DNA of 39,961 nucleotides, from positions 4,398 through 44,358 of the forward strand of contig NW_005178481.1 in the NCBI RefSeq assembly GCF_000350225.1, in the 5' to 3' direction. Shown in pieces: positions 8,148-18,409 of this stretch. The stretch is from Chondrus crispus. Taxonomy: Eukaryota > Rhodophyta > Florideophyceae > Gigartinales > Gigartinaceae. The position numbers were made by a program, and so were the translations under genes. The notes under the pieces are model-generated. The model ran no database searches. It saw only the letters and a list, made by a program, of their open reading frames with translations, and was not told the origin of the DNA. Each line of letters opens with the position of its first letter. Position 1 is the stretch's first letter.

Positions 8148-10697
8148 CTATTGTACCGCGAAACACGGGACCTCGTCGTCAACCGGTTCGGAGGTTGCGC
8201 CGTCAACTCGGAGGCGTGATACACCATCCGCGAGTTGGTGCTTAATACCCGGCCGGTACTGTACGTCGTAGTCGCACTCGGCTAGGCGGAGACGCCAGCG
8301 CGCTAGCCGGCCGGAGCTATCCGCCAGGTTGAGAACCCAGCGGAGGGCCTCATGATCCGTACGGAGGTCGAACGTATTCCCATACAGGTATGGTCGAAGC
8401 GTGAAAATACTCCATACGACGGCGAGGCATTCCTTCTCGGTAGTGGTGTAGTTCCTCTCCGCGTCCGTGAGAGCGCGGCTCCAATACCCGATCGGTAGGC
8501 GGTCGCCGTCCGGCTGCTCCTGTAGTAGGGCACAGCCGACCTGGTACGCGCAAGCGTCCGTGTCCAGGGTGTATTTCTTTCCGTAACGGGGTAGAGCGAG
8601 GATCGGTGGGGACACGAGGCGCTTCTTTAGTTCCACGAACTCCTCGTATTCCTCATCGGTAAGAACCTCGAACTCGAAGGGTTGATTTTTCCCCGTCTTC
8701 CGGTTTAGCGGAGCGGCTATTTTCGCGAAGCCCTTCACGAACCGACGGTACACGTTGCACATTCCTAAGAATGACCGCAATTCCGTTTGGTTCTGGGGAG
8801 GTCGAGCGCGCTCGATGGCGACCACGTTGCGGCGCTCGACCTCCAACCTGCCTGGTCGAATAACGTGTCCCAGGTAGGTGACCGAGGTGTCGAAGAAGGC
8901 GCACTTCGACAGCTTCAGCGACACGCCCGCGTCCCGCAGTAGGCGTAGAACCTCGCGGACGTGTGCGACGTGTTCCGTTACGGTCTTGGAGTAGATTATA
9001 ACATCATCCAGGTAGACCAGAGCGGTTTCCCATTTTACCCGCGACAGTATGATGTCGACGGCCCGCTGAAAGGTCGCGGGGGCGTTCTTCAAACCGAACG
9101 GCATGCGGAGGAAACGGTACAACCCGCAATGCGACGCGAACGTCGTCTTGTCGCGGTCCTCCTCGGCGATTTCTACTTGCCAATACCCGCTGTTGCAATC
9201 CAACGTGGTAAAGACAGTAGCGTCGCCGAGGGAATCGATGCACTCGTCCATCCTCGGCAACGGATAGGAATCCCGAACGGTGACTGCGTTGAGCTTTCTG
9301 TAGTCGACACAGAACCGCATGGTACCATCCTTTTTAGGGACAAATACCACGGGGCTTGCCCATTCGGCCGTGGCGGGTTCGATTACCCCTGCCCGGAGCA
9401 TGCGGTCGATCTCCGTTTTCTCTTTTTCCCGTGCGGTTGGTCCGGCGCGGTAAGGCGCCTGGTAAATCGGGCGAGCACCGGGCTTGAGCTCAATCCGGTG
9501 CTTCGTGGCCCCGATTTTTCCCAGCCGGCCGGTCCACATGTCCTTGAATTCGGACAGTACCTCGAGGATCTCCGAGCGTACCTCCTCGTCCTCGGCACCG
9601 ATGTGGACGTCCTCCTGCCAGGCGTTGGGGTCCTCCTCAGGGGCGGCGGTGTCTTCGGGTTTATCCGTTCTAACCGCCCCGGGGTGCGCCTTGGGCGGCG
9701 TGGCTTGTTCAGCCCCGCCCTTGTCCGTACGGTTGTCAGCGGCTTCTTCCGCGCCCTCCTTTGCGGTTGAGAGGTTGGAATTAAATATCCCTCCCCCTTC
9801 CTTAGCTTCGGCCGCTTCCGCGGCCGAGTCGCCAAGGGTCAGGATGTGAGTGGGCGACGGAAGAGCCAGTCCGACCACGGTATGCTTCGGGATGTGAACC
9901 GAGCGGTGCCCAAAATTGCTGAGCATTACCGAGAACGGTTTTTCGGGGGCAACATCCATGACCCCCTGTGCCATGAGGGTCAAATTCCTGTGCGCGGTTT
10001 TTGGGGAGTTCTGTAAAAAACACAGCCCCCCCACCGGCGTGGCGACCCTCACCATGGCCTGCGTCATCGGGGGAATTGTCACCCCTCTGACGAGGCGGAT
10101 CTTCCGTGACGGTGTGTTGGCGGGGAACGCCACCTGCTTCCGTTCGGGTTTATCCGACGGCGGTAGTTGTTGTGCGGTGCTCCTCGAGGCCATCTTGCGG
10201 TCGTGCCTCGAGGGGGTTGTTCCGACTAACGCCACGGGTGGCGCGTCGTGGAACACGACCTTCCGTTGCGGTGGGAGGATCGCCTTGACGTGGCGATCCA
10301 GGAAGGTCGTGCCGAGGATACAGTCCACGGCGAGGCTCGTGACTACCAGGAACGGGACGCGCGCCACAAACTCACCGATTCGGACGAGCAGGGGGATTTC
10401 CCCTAGTGCCTTCATCGCGCGGTTTGACGCGTCGATGAGCGCTGGGCTCCGAACCGGTTTTATCGATGATCGCCACGACTCGGCGACACACCGTAAATGG
10501 ATGAGGTTCGGGCCGGCTCCTGAGTCAAGCACTGGCGTGATGGCGACCATCAACGCCTGCTTCTGACCAACCGTCGCGGAGATCTTGTAATTCTGCTTCT
10601 TGAAGAAGCAGATGGCCTGGACTTCCGTTCGGTTACCCGGCTGCGCTTCCACTGGCGCAGCCGGATCGGGGGTGCCTAAGCTTCTGAGGCTGGGCAC
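8148..10697 (-). CDS. pol: Protease, reverse transcriptase and RNase H of element 1
   Basis: An intact 849-codon frame with retropepsin near residue 57 (VLDSGAGPNLI), then RT (palm LDCNSGYWQV and active site YLDDVII), then RNase H (DTDACAYQVGCAL, EKECLAV, TDHEALRWV). Catalytic residues of all three enzymes look intact. It lies -1 relative to gag. The frame is open from about 10768, so the 10697 codon (a GTG) is not a true start and Pol is probably made as a Gag-Pol fusion. I find no canonical X XXY YYZ heptamer in the short overlap. The frame ends at TAG followed by CGA, after which integrase-like sequence continues in the same frame, so this stop is either a mutation or a recoded codon. Confidence 0.88.
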   Translation of the reverse strand: MPSLRSLGTPDPAAPVEAQPGNRTEVQAICFFKKQNYKISATVGQKQALMVAITPVLDSGAGPNLIHLRCVAESWRSSIKPVRSPALIDASNRAMKALGEIPLLVRIGEFVARVPFLVVTSLAVDCILGTTFLDRHVKAILPPQRKVVFHDAPPVALVGTTPSRHDRKMASRSTAQQLPPSDKPERKQVAFPANTPSRKIRLVRGVTIPPMTQAMVRVATPVGGLCFLQNSPKTAHRNLTLMAQGVMDVAPEKPFSVMLSNFGHRSVHIPKHTVVGLALPSPTHILTLGDSAAEAAEAKEGGGIFNSNLSTAKEGAEEAADNRTDKGGAEQATPPKAHPGAVRTDKPEDTAAPEEDPNAWQEDVHIGAEDEEVRSEILEVLSEFKDMWTGRLGKIGATKHRIELKPGARPIYQAPYRAGPTAREKEKTEIDRMLRAGVIEPATAEWASPVVFVPKKDGTMRFCVDYRKLNAVTVRDSYPLPRMDECIDSLGDATVFTTLDCNSGYWQVEIAEEDRDKTTFASHCGLYRFLRMPFGLKNAPATFQRAVDIILSRVKWETALVYLDDVIIYSKTVTEHVAHVREVLRLLRDAGVSLKLSKCAFFDTSVTYLGHVIRPGRLEVERRNVVAIERARPPQNQTELRSFLGMCNVYRRFVKGFAKIAAPLNRKTGKNQPFEFEVLTDEEYEEFVELKKRLVSPPILALPRYGKKYTLDTDACAYQVGCALLQEQPDGDRLPIGYWSRALTDAERNYTTTEKECLAVVWSIFTLRPYLYGNTFDLRTDHEALRWVLNLADSSGRLARWRLRLAECDYDVQYRPGIKHQLADGVSRLRVDGATSEPVDDEVPCFAVQ

Positions 10698-10717
10698 GGG
10701 GAGAGACGTCGTCGCCT

Positions 10718-13168
10718 CTACGCGTCCTCCCCGGCTTCCCCCGTCAGCAGCAAGTCCTCGCGGGTTTCATCCGCGGCTCGCGCCACGGGGTCCTCGGTGT
10801 GGTCGAGGTGCGGTTCCTCGACCACGTTGACGCCCGCGGGGGCCGTTTGACGCTGGTTTCGCCAAGCGGACGGCCCCTGGCGGTTGAACGGGGATCCCGG
10901 GCGGAGGCCTTGCCGGATGCGTAGCTTCTGGTAGTTGGCCTCTCGTGCCTCCAGAAGCTTGGCCCGCAGGCCCGCAGCGGCAACGACGGGGCACCCCTCT
11001 TGTCGCTGCGTGGTGTCCAGGCAGAACCGGCACGGTGGCGGTCCGGGAAATCTCCCGCCGGAGAACCGGACGCGTGGATCCTGCCCTTGCCTCCCGTATG
11101 GTCCTGTGCGCACGTCGCCAGAGTTGGCGGGTGGAACTGGGGCGCTCGCCGTCGAGGCTGCCGGCGACGGATAATAACTCGTCGGTGGCGAGCTCATCGA
11201 GGTCGGCGTGGCGGTTTGGTCCGTCACGGCCAGGATTGCTTCTTCAGCCAATCCCCCGGCCGTCGGGATGTCGGATGCCGACTCAACCGACAGCACGGGT
11301 CTCGTCCTTGCGGTGCGGTCAAATCTTCTAGCCGCTCCGGACGGCTCTCGGTGAGCCATGGCTGACATCCCTTGTCGACGGGAAGCCCGATTGGTTTCCC
11401 CGATCGCTTGCGCGTATCGAGCCACGGATTGGTAATCCACATCCGGGTGCGTGGCGAGGTAATTACGGACCTGCGCGCACGTGGCGGGAAGTAACCCCTC
11501 GACGAATAGGGACTTCAACCGCCGGTCGGAGAATACCGTACCGCATCGGAGGGCCTCGTCCCAGAGGTGGTTACTGTAGACCTCCTCCGTCATGTTTGAA
11601 CTTTGACGGAAGGGGGTCACATCCTCAACCGCTTCGGAAATTACCTCGTCGGTAGCATAGGTGCGCAACAGAAAGTTGACTACCTGTGGGTATGTCCGGA
11701 GCAACTCGCGCCGCTCCACGTCAACCGCCATGGTATTTACATTGAGGCGGGACTGGAGTAGGGCGTGAGCCTGACCGGTGAGGTAGAACTGGAAGCACCA
11801 CACGGCGGCTCCCTCGGTGATCCCGTCGTGGTCGCACGCCATCTTGAGGCGTGCGAGGAATCCCAATACCGCAATCGGATCTTGACCACTGAACGTGTGG
11901 GACCTCATCTGCACGTCCAGTTTCTTCCGATAACGGTTAATGGGCCGCGCTACTGTAGAGTCGTAGCGCGAGCTACGCCGTTCCAGGCGGTAGGTCTTGT
12001 AGTTGACGGCCTTGGTAAACAGGTTATTGAGGGGCCTGATTACCGTGGGCCGTCGCTCGTCGCTCCTCGGGGCAGCCCGGCGGTGTCTGCCCGAGCGACG
12101 ACGCTCCTCATCCGACTCGGTGTGGTAGTCCTCCGAGTCGGACGGGTCGTGCCGGTGCCGGTCTCGGCTTCTATCGCGGCGTGCCCTGTGGCCCCGCCTG
12201 CGAGAGTCTTCCGAACCGAATGGGTCATCATCGGAGGGGTATCCTCCCCCTCCGGCATCGCGGTATCGCCCGTGGCGTGCCTCGCGGTTATCGCGGTACC
12301 GCCAGCGGCGTTCCTCGCGGTCTTCATCCGTCCTGTGACGGGGGTCTTCTGCCTCGGAATACCGGGTGTATTCCGCTTCGGTCCTGTGCGTGCCGGGTGC
12401 ACGTCTTCTGCTCAACCGGTACGGGTCCCGATTCTCTGTCTCGGGGAGCCCCAGGCGGTTGTCTGTCCCGCGGGGGTCGCCCGTACCGGCGAGTATGGGG
12501 AGGACATTTTCTGTGGTCCTCCCTGTAGCACCGTGAACGGTTGGGAGATAGATGGCTCTGCCCTCCGGGTGAGGGTCCATCCTATCAATCCAGGGTACGG
12601 CGCCGATCGGATCAGCAATATTAAAGCTTGAGTCCGGAACGGTTTCACGGCGCGGCGCCGGCGGCGGTACCGCGCCTCCCGTTTCGGTAAATGTCGTGGC
12701 CAGACGGATGGCCACGGCGGAGCTAATAGCTCCCTTTAGAGCCAATGCGATCGGAGATTCATCCTCCTCCGCGGCGAGCGCTGCCACCACCTCGTCGCGT
12801 ACGAGAGGGGCGATCTTTTTGTCCAGCAGGGCGCGGAGCGCGGTGTCCGCATGCTCCGCCACCAGTCTTGGCGCGGTTCGGTCGAGGCAAACCTGGACGA
12901 CCTGAGGTAATTCCTCAGCGAGGAAATCCTGCATCCAGGTTTGTAGTCGCGGGAGTAACGCGTCGTACAGTACTTGTACGCGGTTCCCCCCACCAGCCGG
13001 TAGCCCGGCGGTGGTGTCTGACACGGAAGGGGTCTTCTGGCCCCTTGTAGACGGCGGGCGTAGCAGGGCTTCCGGATTGTCGATCCCGGGGCGCTGTGCG
13101 CCTCTGCCACTGCGGGTACTTGCTCGCCCGGAGGCGGTATCTTCTCCGGCGGAATCCGCACGGTTCAT
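10718..13168 (-). CDS. gag: Gag of element 1 (816 aa)
   Basis: It begins with ATG about 130 bp downstream of the 5' LTR. Residues 1-200 include amphipathic helices. Residues about 250-385 are extremely Arg/Asp/Ser-rich (RRDRSRDRHRHD type), unusual for a Gag and reminiscent of RS-type low-complexity tails. Residues about 405-610 are capsid-like and align with the element 2 Gag (shared TFSGQD, VLGFLARL, LLRTYATDE). At 713-726 the zinc knuckle has the spacing Cys-x2-Cys-x4-His-x4-Cys, but the His position is Gln (CRFCLDTTQRQEGC). The frame stops at TAG 10718-10720. It is larger than the 300-500 residues typical for chromoviruses. Confidence 0.88.
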   Translation of the reverse strand: MNRADSAGEDTASGRASTRSGRGAQRPGIDNPEALLRPPSTRGQKTPSVSDTTAGLPAGGGNRVQVLYDALLPRLQTWMQDFLAEELPQVVQVCLDRTAPRLVAEHADTALRALLDKKIAPLVRDEVVAALAAEEDESPIALALKGAISSAVAIRLATTFTETGGAVPPPAPRRETVPDSSFNIADPIGAVPWIDRMDPHPEGRAIYLPTVHGATGRTTENVLPILAGTGDPRGTDNRLGLPETENRDPYRLSRRRAPGTHRTEAEYTRYSEAEDPRHRTDEDREERRWRYRDNREARHGRYRDAGGGGYPSDDDPFGSEDSRRRGHRARRDRSRDRHRHDPSDSEDYHTESDEERRRSGRHRRAAPRSDERRPTVIRPLNNLFTKAVNYKTYRLERRSSRYDSTVARPINRYRKKLDVQMRSHTFSGQDPIAVLGFLARLKMACDHDGITEGAAVWCFQFYLTGQAHALLQSRLNVNTMAVDVERRELLRTYPQVVNFLLRTYATDEVISEAVEDVTPFRQSSNMTEEVYSNHLWDEALRCGTVFSDRRLKSLFVEGLLPATCAQVRNYLATHPDVDYQSVARYAQAIGETNRASRRQGMSAMAHREPSGAARRFDRTARTRPVLSVESASDIPTAGGLAEEAILAVTDQTATPTSMSSPPTSYYPSPAASTASAPVPPANSGDVRTGPYGRQGQDPRVRFSGGRFPGPPPCRFCLDTTQRQEGCPVVAAAGLRAKLLEAREANYQKLRIRQGLRPGSPFNRQGPSAWRNQRQTAPAGVNVVEEPHLDHTEDPVARAADETREDLLLTGEAGEDA

Positions 13169-13274
13169 CGTCGATGATCACTGGCGATCGACGCGGTGAT
13201 TTTCGACCTCTTTCAATCCGATCGGTAGTTGCTCGCGCTGGCGATCCAGTGCGGGCTCAACCTCTGTAGTTATC

Positions 13275-13292
13275 CCCTCCACAAGAGTACCA
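13275..13292 (-). other. Candidate primer-binding site of element 1
   Basis: Three bases inside the 5' LTR end the minus strand reads TGGTACTCTTGTGGAGGG. TGG complements the CCA end of tRNAs and the spacing is normal. I cannot name the tRNA, and the T-loop part of a standard tRNA is not obvious, so the primer is unassigned. Confidence 0.5.
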
Positions 13293-13295
13293 AAA

Positions 13296-13789
13296 TGTGG
13301 TATAACTACCTTCGTCCCGACCACTCGGAACGAGGGGGGTTAGAGGTAAGGGAGCGCGCGACGCTGGGGAACCCACGCGAGCGCGAACCGTACGGAAGGA
13401 CTCGAAAAGAGGGAAGGCTCACGTGGCCGGTGACGCGCAGCCGGCCGGTGGTGTCAGATCCGGACGGCCGGTCACGGGTTAGAAGCCTGAGCTAAAGGAA
13501 AACCGGAACGGTGTTAGCACTTAGCCGTAAAGGGAAGGGAGGCGAGTCTGCCTCTCGTTTACTGGAACGGGGCAGGTGCCCCCGGTCTTAACCCCTAAGT
13601 GGGACGCCAGGACACCTGTACCGCTACAGTAGCTGTTACTTACTGTATACCAGCTACTGTGCTAAATTGGCTAATTTGTGCCATTAACTACTAATTACTA
13701 ATTACTTACCGTTCGGATCCTACACGTGTAACCAGCGGGGTACCACTGTACTCGGCACCGGCCGTGTGCTGTAAATATAACTCCTTACA
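13296..13789 (-). repeat. 5' LTR of element 1 with divergent outer end
   Basis: 13296-13711 matches the 3' LTR (2395-2812), with a TGTGGTATAACTACC inner end. The outer part (13712 to about 13789) does not match the 3' LTR beyond short blocks such as ACACGTGT and GGTAC-x-ACTGT, and is about 100 bp shorter. I place the outer end at CTCCTTACA (13789). GTACCAC at about 13746 is an alternative. The last codons of the element 2 chromodomain frame run into this LTR. Confidence 0.7.
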
Positions 13790-14709
13790 GTTCTTCTCGC
13801 GCTTACAGCCCATCGTACTGTATCCCGGGGCGGCAGCGGTGGCGCCGTTGCCTTCACGCCGTGGTACTACATATGTGTTCCTTCCTCGAAGTTCTGACCT
13901 TTCTGTTGTCTCTAACCTACTAATTCTATTTACGATGGCTATCTCGGTTGTGCGTGCGACGCTTGCGTGGGGTAAGGGCAGCCTTTTCCTTCGGAAATGT
14001 GTGACTACCGCGCTGCAGGGGATCTGCTCAATAGGTTCCCACGTTGCGTCCTCGATGGTATACCCATACCACGTCACTTTGAGAATCAATTTCTCCTCGT
14101 CGTAGCCGTGGTCCACGATCTTGTCGATCACATACTCCTGACTCTCGGCTTCTTCTTCCTGCGTGTCCAACTGTCCTTCCCCCTTCCGAAGATCTTCCAA
14201 CTCATCCTCTTCTCTGGACTTTCCGAACTCGCGTAGGTCTGGAGGTGTCTCCGCTGTCGGCGTTCGACCAACTAAATTATTCTTGTCCGCCGTCGTAGGC
14301 GCACGGGTGTGAGGACGTTCCTCGTCCTCCATTACCTCTCCTTCTTCGTTTAGCTCCGGCTCTCCTAGGAACTGTAGGGCTTGCCGTCGGCCAGTTATCG
14401 GCGCATAGTCCATCGGGCTTGGGGCTAACTCCACCCTGTCTCGCGATACGCGTTCCTCCTGATCGCCAATGGCAATGACTACCGTATGTTGATCCGATCT
14501 TTTAACCTGATAAGGTCCTGTGGCGACTTGTGCTAGCTTGTGTTTTGGTTCGCTAGCCGTGCCCTGCTCCTTCCGGAGGAACACGTAGGACCCCGACGGG
14601 ATCTCATACTGCGGCTTGCAAGGCGTGCGTCGAAATTTCGCTTGTACCGGGCTTGTTCCTTCCGCAAACTCCTATCGGCGCCTCGCATCAGGCTCTCCAA
14701 CTACAACTG
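13706..14709 (-). pseudogene. Integrase C-terminus and chromodomain of element 2
   Basis: After the integrase core the frame has two TAG codons close together (14710 and a few codons on). It is then readable to about 14625, where a one-base shift moves it into the 14584-13706 frame. That frame holds the GPY-like segment (ATGPYQV), an acidic linker and a chromodomain (EYVIDKIVDHGYDEEK ... VTWYGYTIEDATWEP). Chromodomains of this class are thought to steer integration to modified histones. The end of the frame lies inside the neighbouring LTR. Confidence 0.8.
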
Positions 14710-15885
14710 CTATTTCAGGTAGTATGCTCGTGACGAGCTAAAGTTCTCCAAAGTTGGTTGCGCTTGTAACGCAATGCTTCTCGGCGCCCGAGCTAACACC
14801 AGCTCGAAGAGCGCAATGTTTGTAGTTCGATGAACTTGTGTGTTGTAGGCGAACGTCACGGAGTCGCTAAATAGGTCCCAGTCCTTAGGATGTTCTCCAA
14901 CATATTTTCGCAACGCGGAAGTCAGCGTGCGGTTAAACTTCTCAACTTGGCCGTTGGCTTGCGGGTGATACGTAGTCGTGAACACATTGCCTATGCCGAG
15001 AATTCGGTAGACATTTTGAAAGAATCGGGCCGTGAACTGTGTTCCATTGTCGGACAGCAGCTTGACCGGCGGTCCGTACACGAATACCCAATGGTGAACG
15101 AAGGCTTGTGCGATGTGCGCAGCTGATATCTTCTTCAACGGTACGGTTCGTACCAGTTTCGAGTATCGATCGCTGATCACGAGAATATACCGATTTCCTC
15201 GTTTAGTTGTAATTAGCTCGCCAAGGATGTCGATGGCGACAAACTCCAGCGGAGCCTTGGGCGTGAACAGCTTCATTTCCTTCGTGTTTCTTCTTAACTT
15301 CACCCTTTCCCGCGCACATGCGGCGCAATTCTTCGCGACTGCATAGCAGTCTAGGGCCATCGTAGGCTAATAAAAATATCTTCTCAAAGTCTTGTAAAGT
15401 TTCCTGCCTCCCGGGTGGCCTGCCAATTTTGCGTAATGGCTTAACCCTAGAACGCGGTCCCTTAACGATTGTGGTATCACCACTTGTACAAACTCCGCCG
15501 CGGTACGGCATAGAGTTCCTTCGAGTTCCTCGGTCTCCATGCTGAACGTTCTCACCTTTCCGGCTTCCATTTCTTCCTTGATGCGGTTGCAGAAGGGGTC
15601 GACAGCTTGCTCGCGGATGAGCTTCTCCGGAGTGACAGCTTGGAATTGATCGAGGCGCTCAGGGGCGGTCCCCACCTCAAGAGCAAGGATGTCGTCTAAC
15701 GCGTCAAAACTGTCCTTGTCCTCCACTGTACCCTCGGCCAGTTCGGCCATAAAGCATGGGATTTCGTAGTCGATTTCGTCGACGGTTTCTCCAGCGGTCC
15801 GTAGTCTTGACAGGGCATCGGCTTGGCTGTTAGCCTTGCCTTTCTTGTACTTGATTTCGAAATCAAATTCCGAGAGGCGGAGCCT
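14710..15885 (-). pseudogene. Integrase core of element 2
   Basis: A single reading phase broken by a TAG (15367-15369, probably from a Trp codon) and ended by TAG at 14710. It contains the RNase H/integrase linker, the HHCC zinc domain (HYAKLAGHPGG ... CAAC), the catalytic Asp (AIDILGEL), Asp (LSDNGTQF) and Glu (NGQVEKFNRTL). All three catalytic acids are present. It is the counterpart of 6506-8147 in element 1. Confidence 0.85.
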
Positions 15886-16610
15886 TCATCGGATTAATCT
15901 CCCGCTGGGGTCGGTTACGTTCATCAACCACCTCAATGGGGCATGGGCGGTATGCACAATGAAGTGCTCGCCATATAGATATGGTCTTAAAGTCTGTACG
16001 GCCCAAAATACCGCTAGACATTCTTTTTCTGATACAGAATAGTTTCTCTCGGCTGCGGATAACGTTCTTGAAAAGAACCCGATGGGTTTACGTTTCGCAT
16101 CCGGATGATGCGTTTGAAATAATGCAGCGCCGATTTGATAGTCACTTACATCGGTGTCTACCAAGTATGGTAGGTTCTTCTTCGGCAGCGCCAACACCGG
16201 TGGCGCCAAGATAGCGTCTTTGAGCTTGTGAAAAGCTTTTTCGCACGGTTCGTCGAATCCTTCCAACTGGACCGGTTGTCCCTTCTTTAACAGTTGATTG
16301 AGCGGATGCGCGATTTTCGCATAATGCGGAACGAATCTGCGGTAGACACTACAAAGTCCCAAGAAGCTCCTGAGCTGGGTCTGCGTTTGAGGGTACCTCA
16401 CTTGTTCCAATGCGACGGTTCGCGCAGCGTCCACTTCCAATGTACCTGGTCGAACGACATGGCCCAGGTACTTGATCTTTTCGACGAAAAATTCGCACTT
16501 GCGAAGCTTGAGCTTCACACCTGCCTTCTCCAATTCAGAAAGTATCTCATCCACGTGCACGATGTGCTCCTCCCACGACTTGCTAAAAATTATTATGTCG
16601 TCCAGATACA

Positions 16611-16634
16611 TGCTGTTGGGTGTACCAAACAGCA
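16611..16634. repeat. Quasi-palindrome with 14-bp insertion at RT active site
   Basis: TGCTGTT and AACAGCA arms enclose GGGTGTACCA. Comparison with element 1 shows about 14 extra bases directly before the YLDD codons, and the extra bases create one arm of the inverted repeat. Confidence 0.75.
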
Positions 16635-18409
16635 CTTCCAACGGAACGGAGAGAGCAGGATATCCATTGCTCTCTGAAACGTCGCTGGCGCGTTAGTTAG
16701 CCCGAAGGGCATTCTTGAGAAGCGATACAGTCCTAAGTGGCACGAAAATGCGGTCTTGTCGCGGTCGCGCTCAGGGATAGGCATCTGCCAATATCCCGAG
16801 ATCGCGTCCAACGCGGAGAAAACCTTGGTGTCACCAAGCGAGTCCAGGCACTCATCCATGCGCGGTAAAGGGTACGTGTCCTTTACCGTTACCGCGTTTA
16901 ACCGGCGATGGTCTACGCAAAAGCGCATCGATCCATCCGGCTTAGGCACTAATAAAACGGGCGACGCCCATTCTGACTGCGCCGGTTCGATGACTCCGGC
17001 TTCTAACATCTTCTGTACTTCTGCGTCCTCGACCTCCCGAGCGTTTGGACCGGCTCGGTAGGGAGCTTGTGCAATTGGCCTTGTATCCGGGGCCAGTTCA
17101 ATCCGGTGGACCGTGGTGTTGATCTCATCGAGGGTCCCATCCCACATGCGGGAATACTTTTTCAACATTCGACGGAATCTTTCGCGCAGCCGGTCCGGCA
17201 CGTGGCTCAGGTCGAGTTCCTCCACGTCCGGCGGGGGAGGCTCAATCCGCCGCTCCGGCTTCGTAGTTGCCGTCGCGGAGAGCCTTTCCTCCCGTTCTCC
17301 TTGCTGGTCCTCGCGATCTTGATCCGACGGTTCGCATCTTGTCTCGCCCGTAGGCGTCTTGGTGGAATTCGGAAAATTTTCCTTCTTCCTTTCTTGAATT
17401 CCGAGAACTTCACCAATGGTGGTTTTGCTCTCGAGCGCGGCTCTCGGGTGCGGTAATAATTCTGCCACCACTTGGCCTTTTTGCACCCTGACAGGGTACG
17501 TCCTAAAATTCGCAACGAGTAAACGAAATGGCCGGTCAGGCTCAACCTGAACGACACCATTCGTGCACGTCAACCTGTGCCTTTCGTACAACGACGAGTA
17601 CGGCTGAACCACCACCAAGCCCGCCCTCTTCGAGGTGCATTCCGCGACGCGTTGCGTTCCTGGCTCGATAGTCGTGGCTCTTGCCACTTTTACCTTAGGG
17701 GAAATTCGCTCCCCCTTTCCATCATTCTCGTCCTCTTCCGCGACGAGATTCTTCTTCCCTTTTCTCGTCGAGAACCGCCTAACTATCGGAACCTCCGAGA
17801 AATCCGCCAACTCAACCGTTTTCTTCCTTGGATAAATTGCTTCCACAAACCGGTCACAGTAGTCCGCGCCTAGAATTAGCGGGACGGCTAGTTTTTCGCA
17901 TACAATAAACTCGGCTGCGGCCACAAATTTTCCAAGCCTCACAGGCATTCTAATTGTGCCGAGAGTCCGGAGTGGCCTATTGTTCGCGTCGCCAATGTCT
18001 TGGGTCGGTCCGTAGGACACTAGAGATTCCATTCCAGCTGGGATCTCCGATTTTCGCACAAGGTTTGATCCCGCGCCGGTGTCTAAAACAGACAACACCC
18101 GGCTCATCAATCCAATTGTGGGTCCGATGTCCGCGTAAACTTTGTAGTTTTTTCGCGCAAGAACCAAAATCTTCTCGGGACACTCCCTTCGCTTAACCCT
18201 GTACCAGGGTCTTCGAACTTCTTCCAGCGGATGATCTCGGGCTCGGCTCAAAAATTTCTTGACTTGAGCTGGCCCTTTGGGCTTATCCACCAATCCAACA
18301 ACCTCCTCCTCGAGGCCTGATTTTTCCTTCAGAGACGGGGAACGGGGCTGAGCCCCGGGCACAGTACGTCGACTCTGTGCCTCTCGCGACTCATGCGAGA
18401 TTCCCTTCT

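Larger units (their letters stand above)
2395..13789 (-). mobile_element. Ty3/gypsy chromovirus (element 1) with antisense genes
   Basis: A complete-looking LTR retrotransposon transcribed right to left: 5' LTR, PBS, gag, protease-RT-RNase H, integrase, chromodomain, hairpin repeat array, two antisense frames, polypurine tract and 3' LTR. The chromodomain at the integrase end places it among chromoviruses. At about 11.4 kb it is long for the group because roughly 3.5 kb lies between the end of pol and the 3' LTR. The gag frame is open, but pol carries two in-frame TAG codons and two frameshifts. The bases flanking the two outer ends (ACCAC on the left, GTTCT on the right) do not match, so there is no evident target-site duplication. 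The right end adjoins truncated element 2. Confidence 0.85.

Noticed and set aside
7870..10720. Reassignment of TAG to glutamine in this organism
   Set aside because: TAG also ends the gag frames of elements 1 and 2 at sensible places, and the decayed state of pol explains extra stops more simply.
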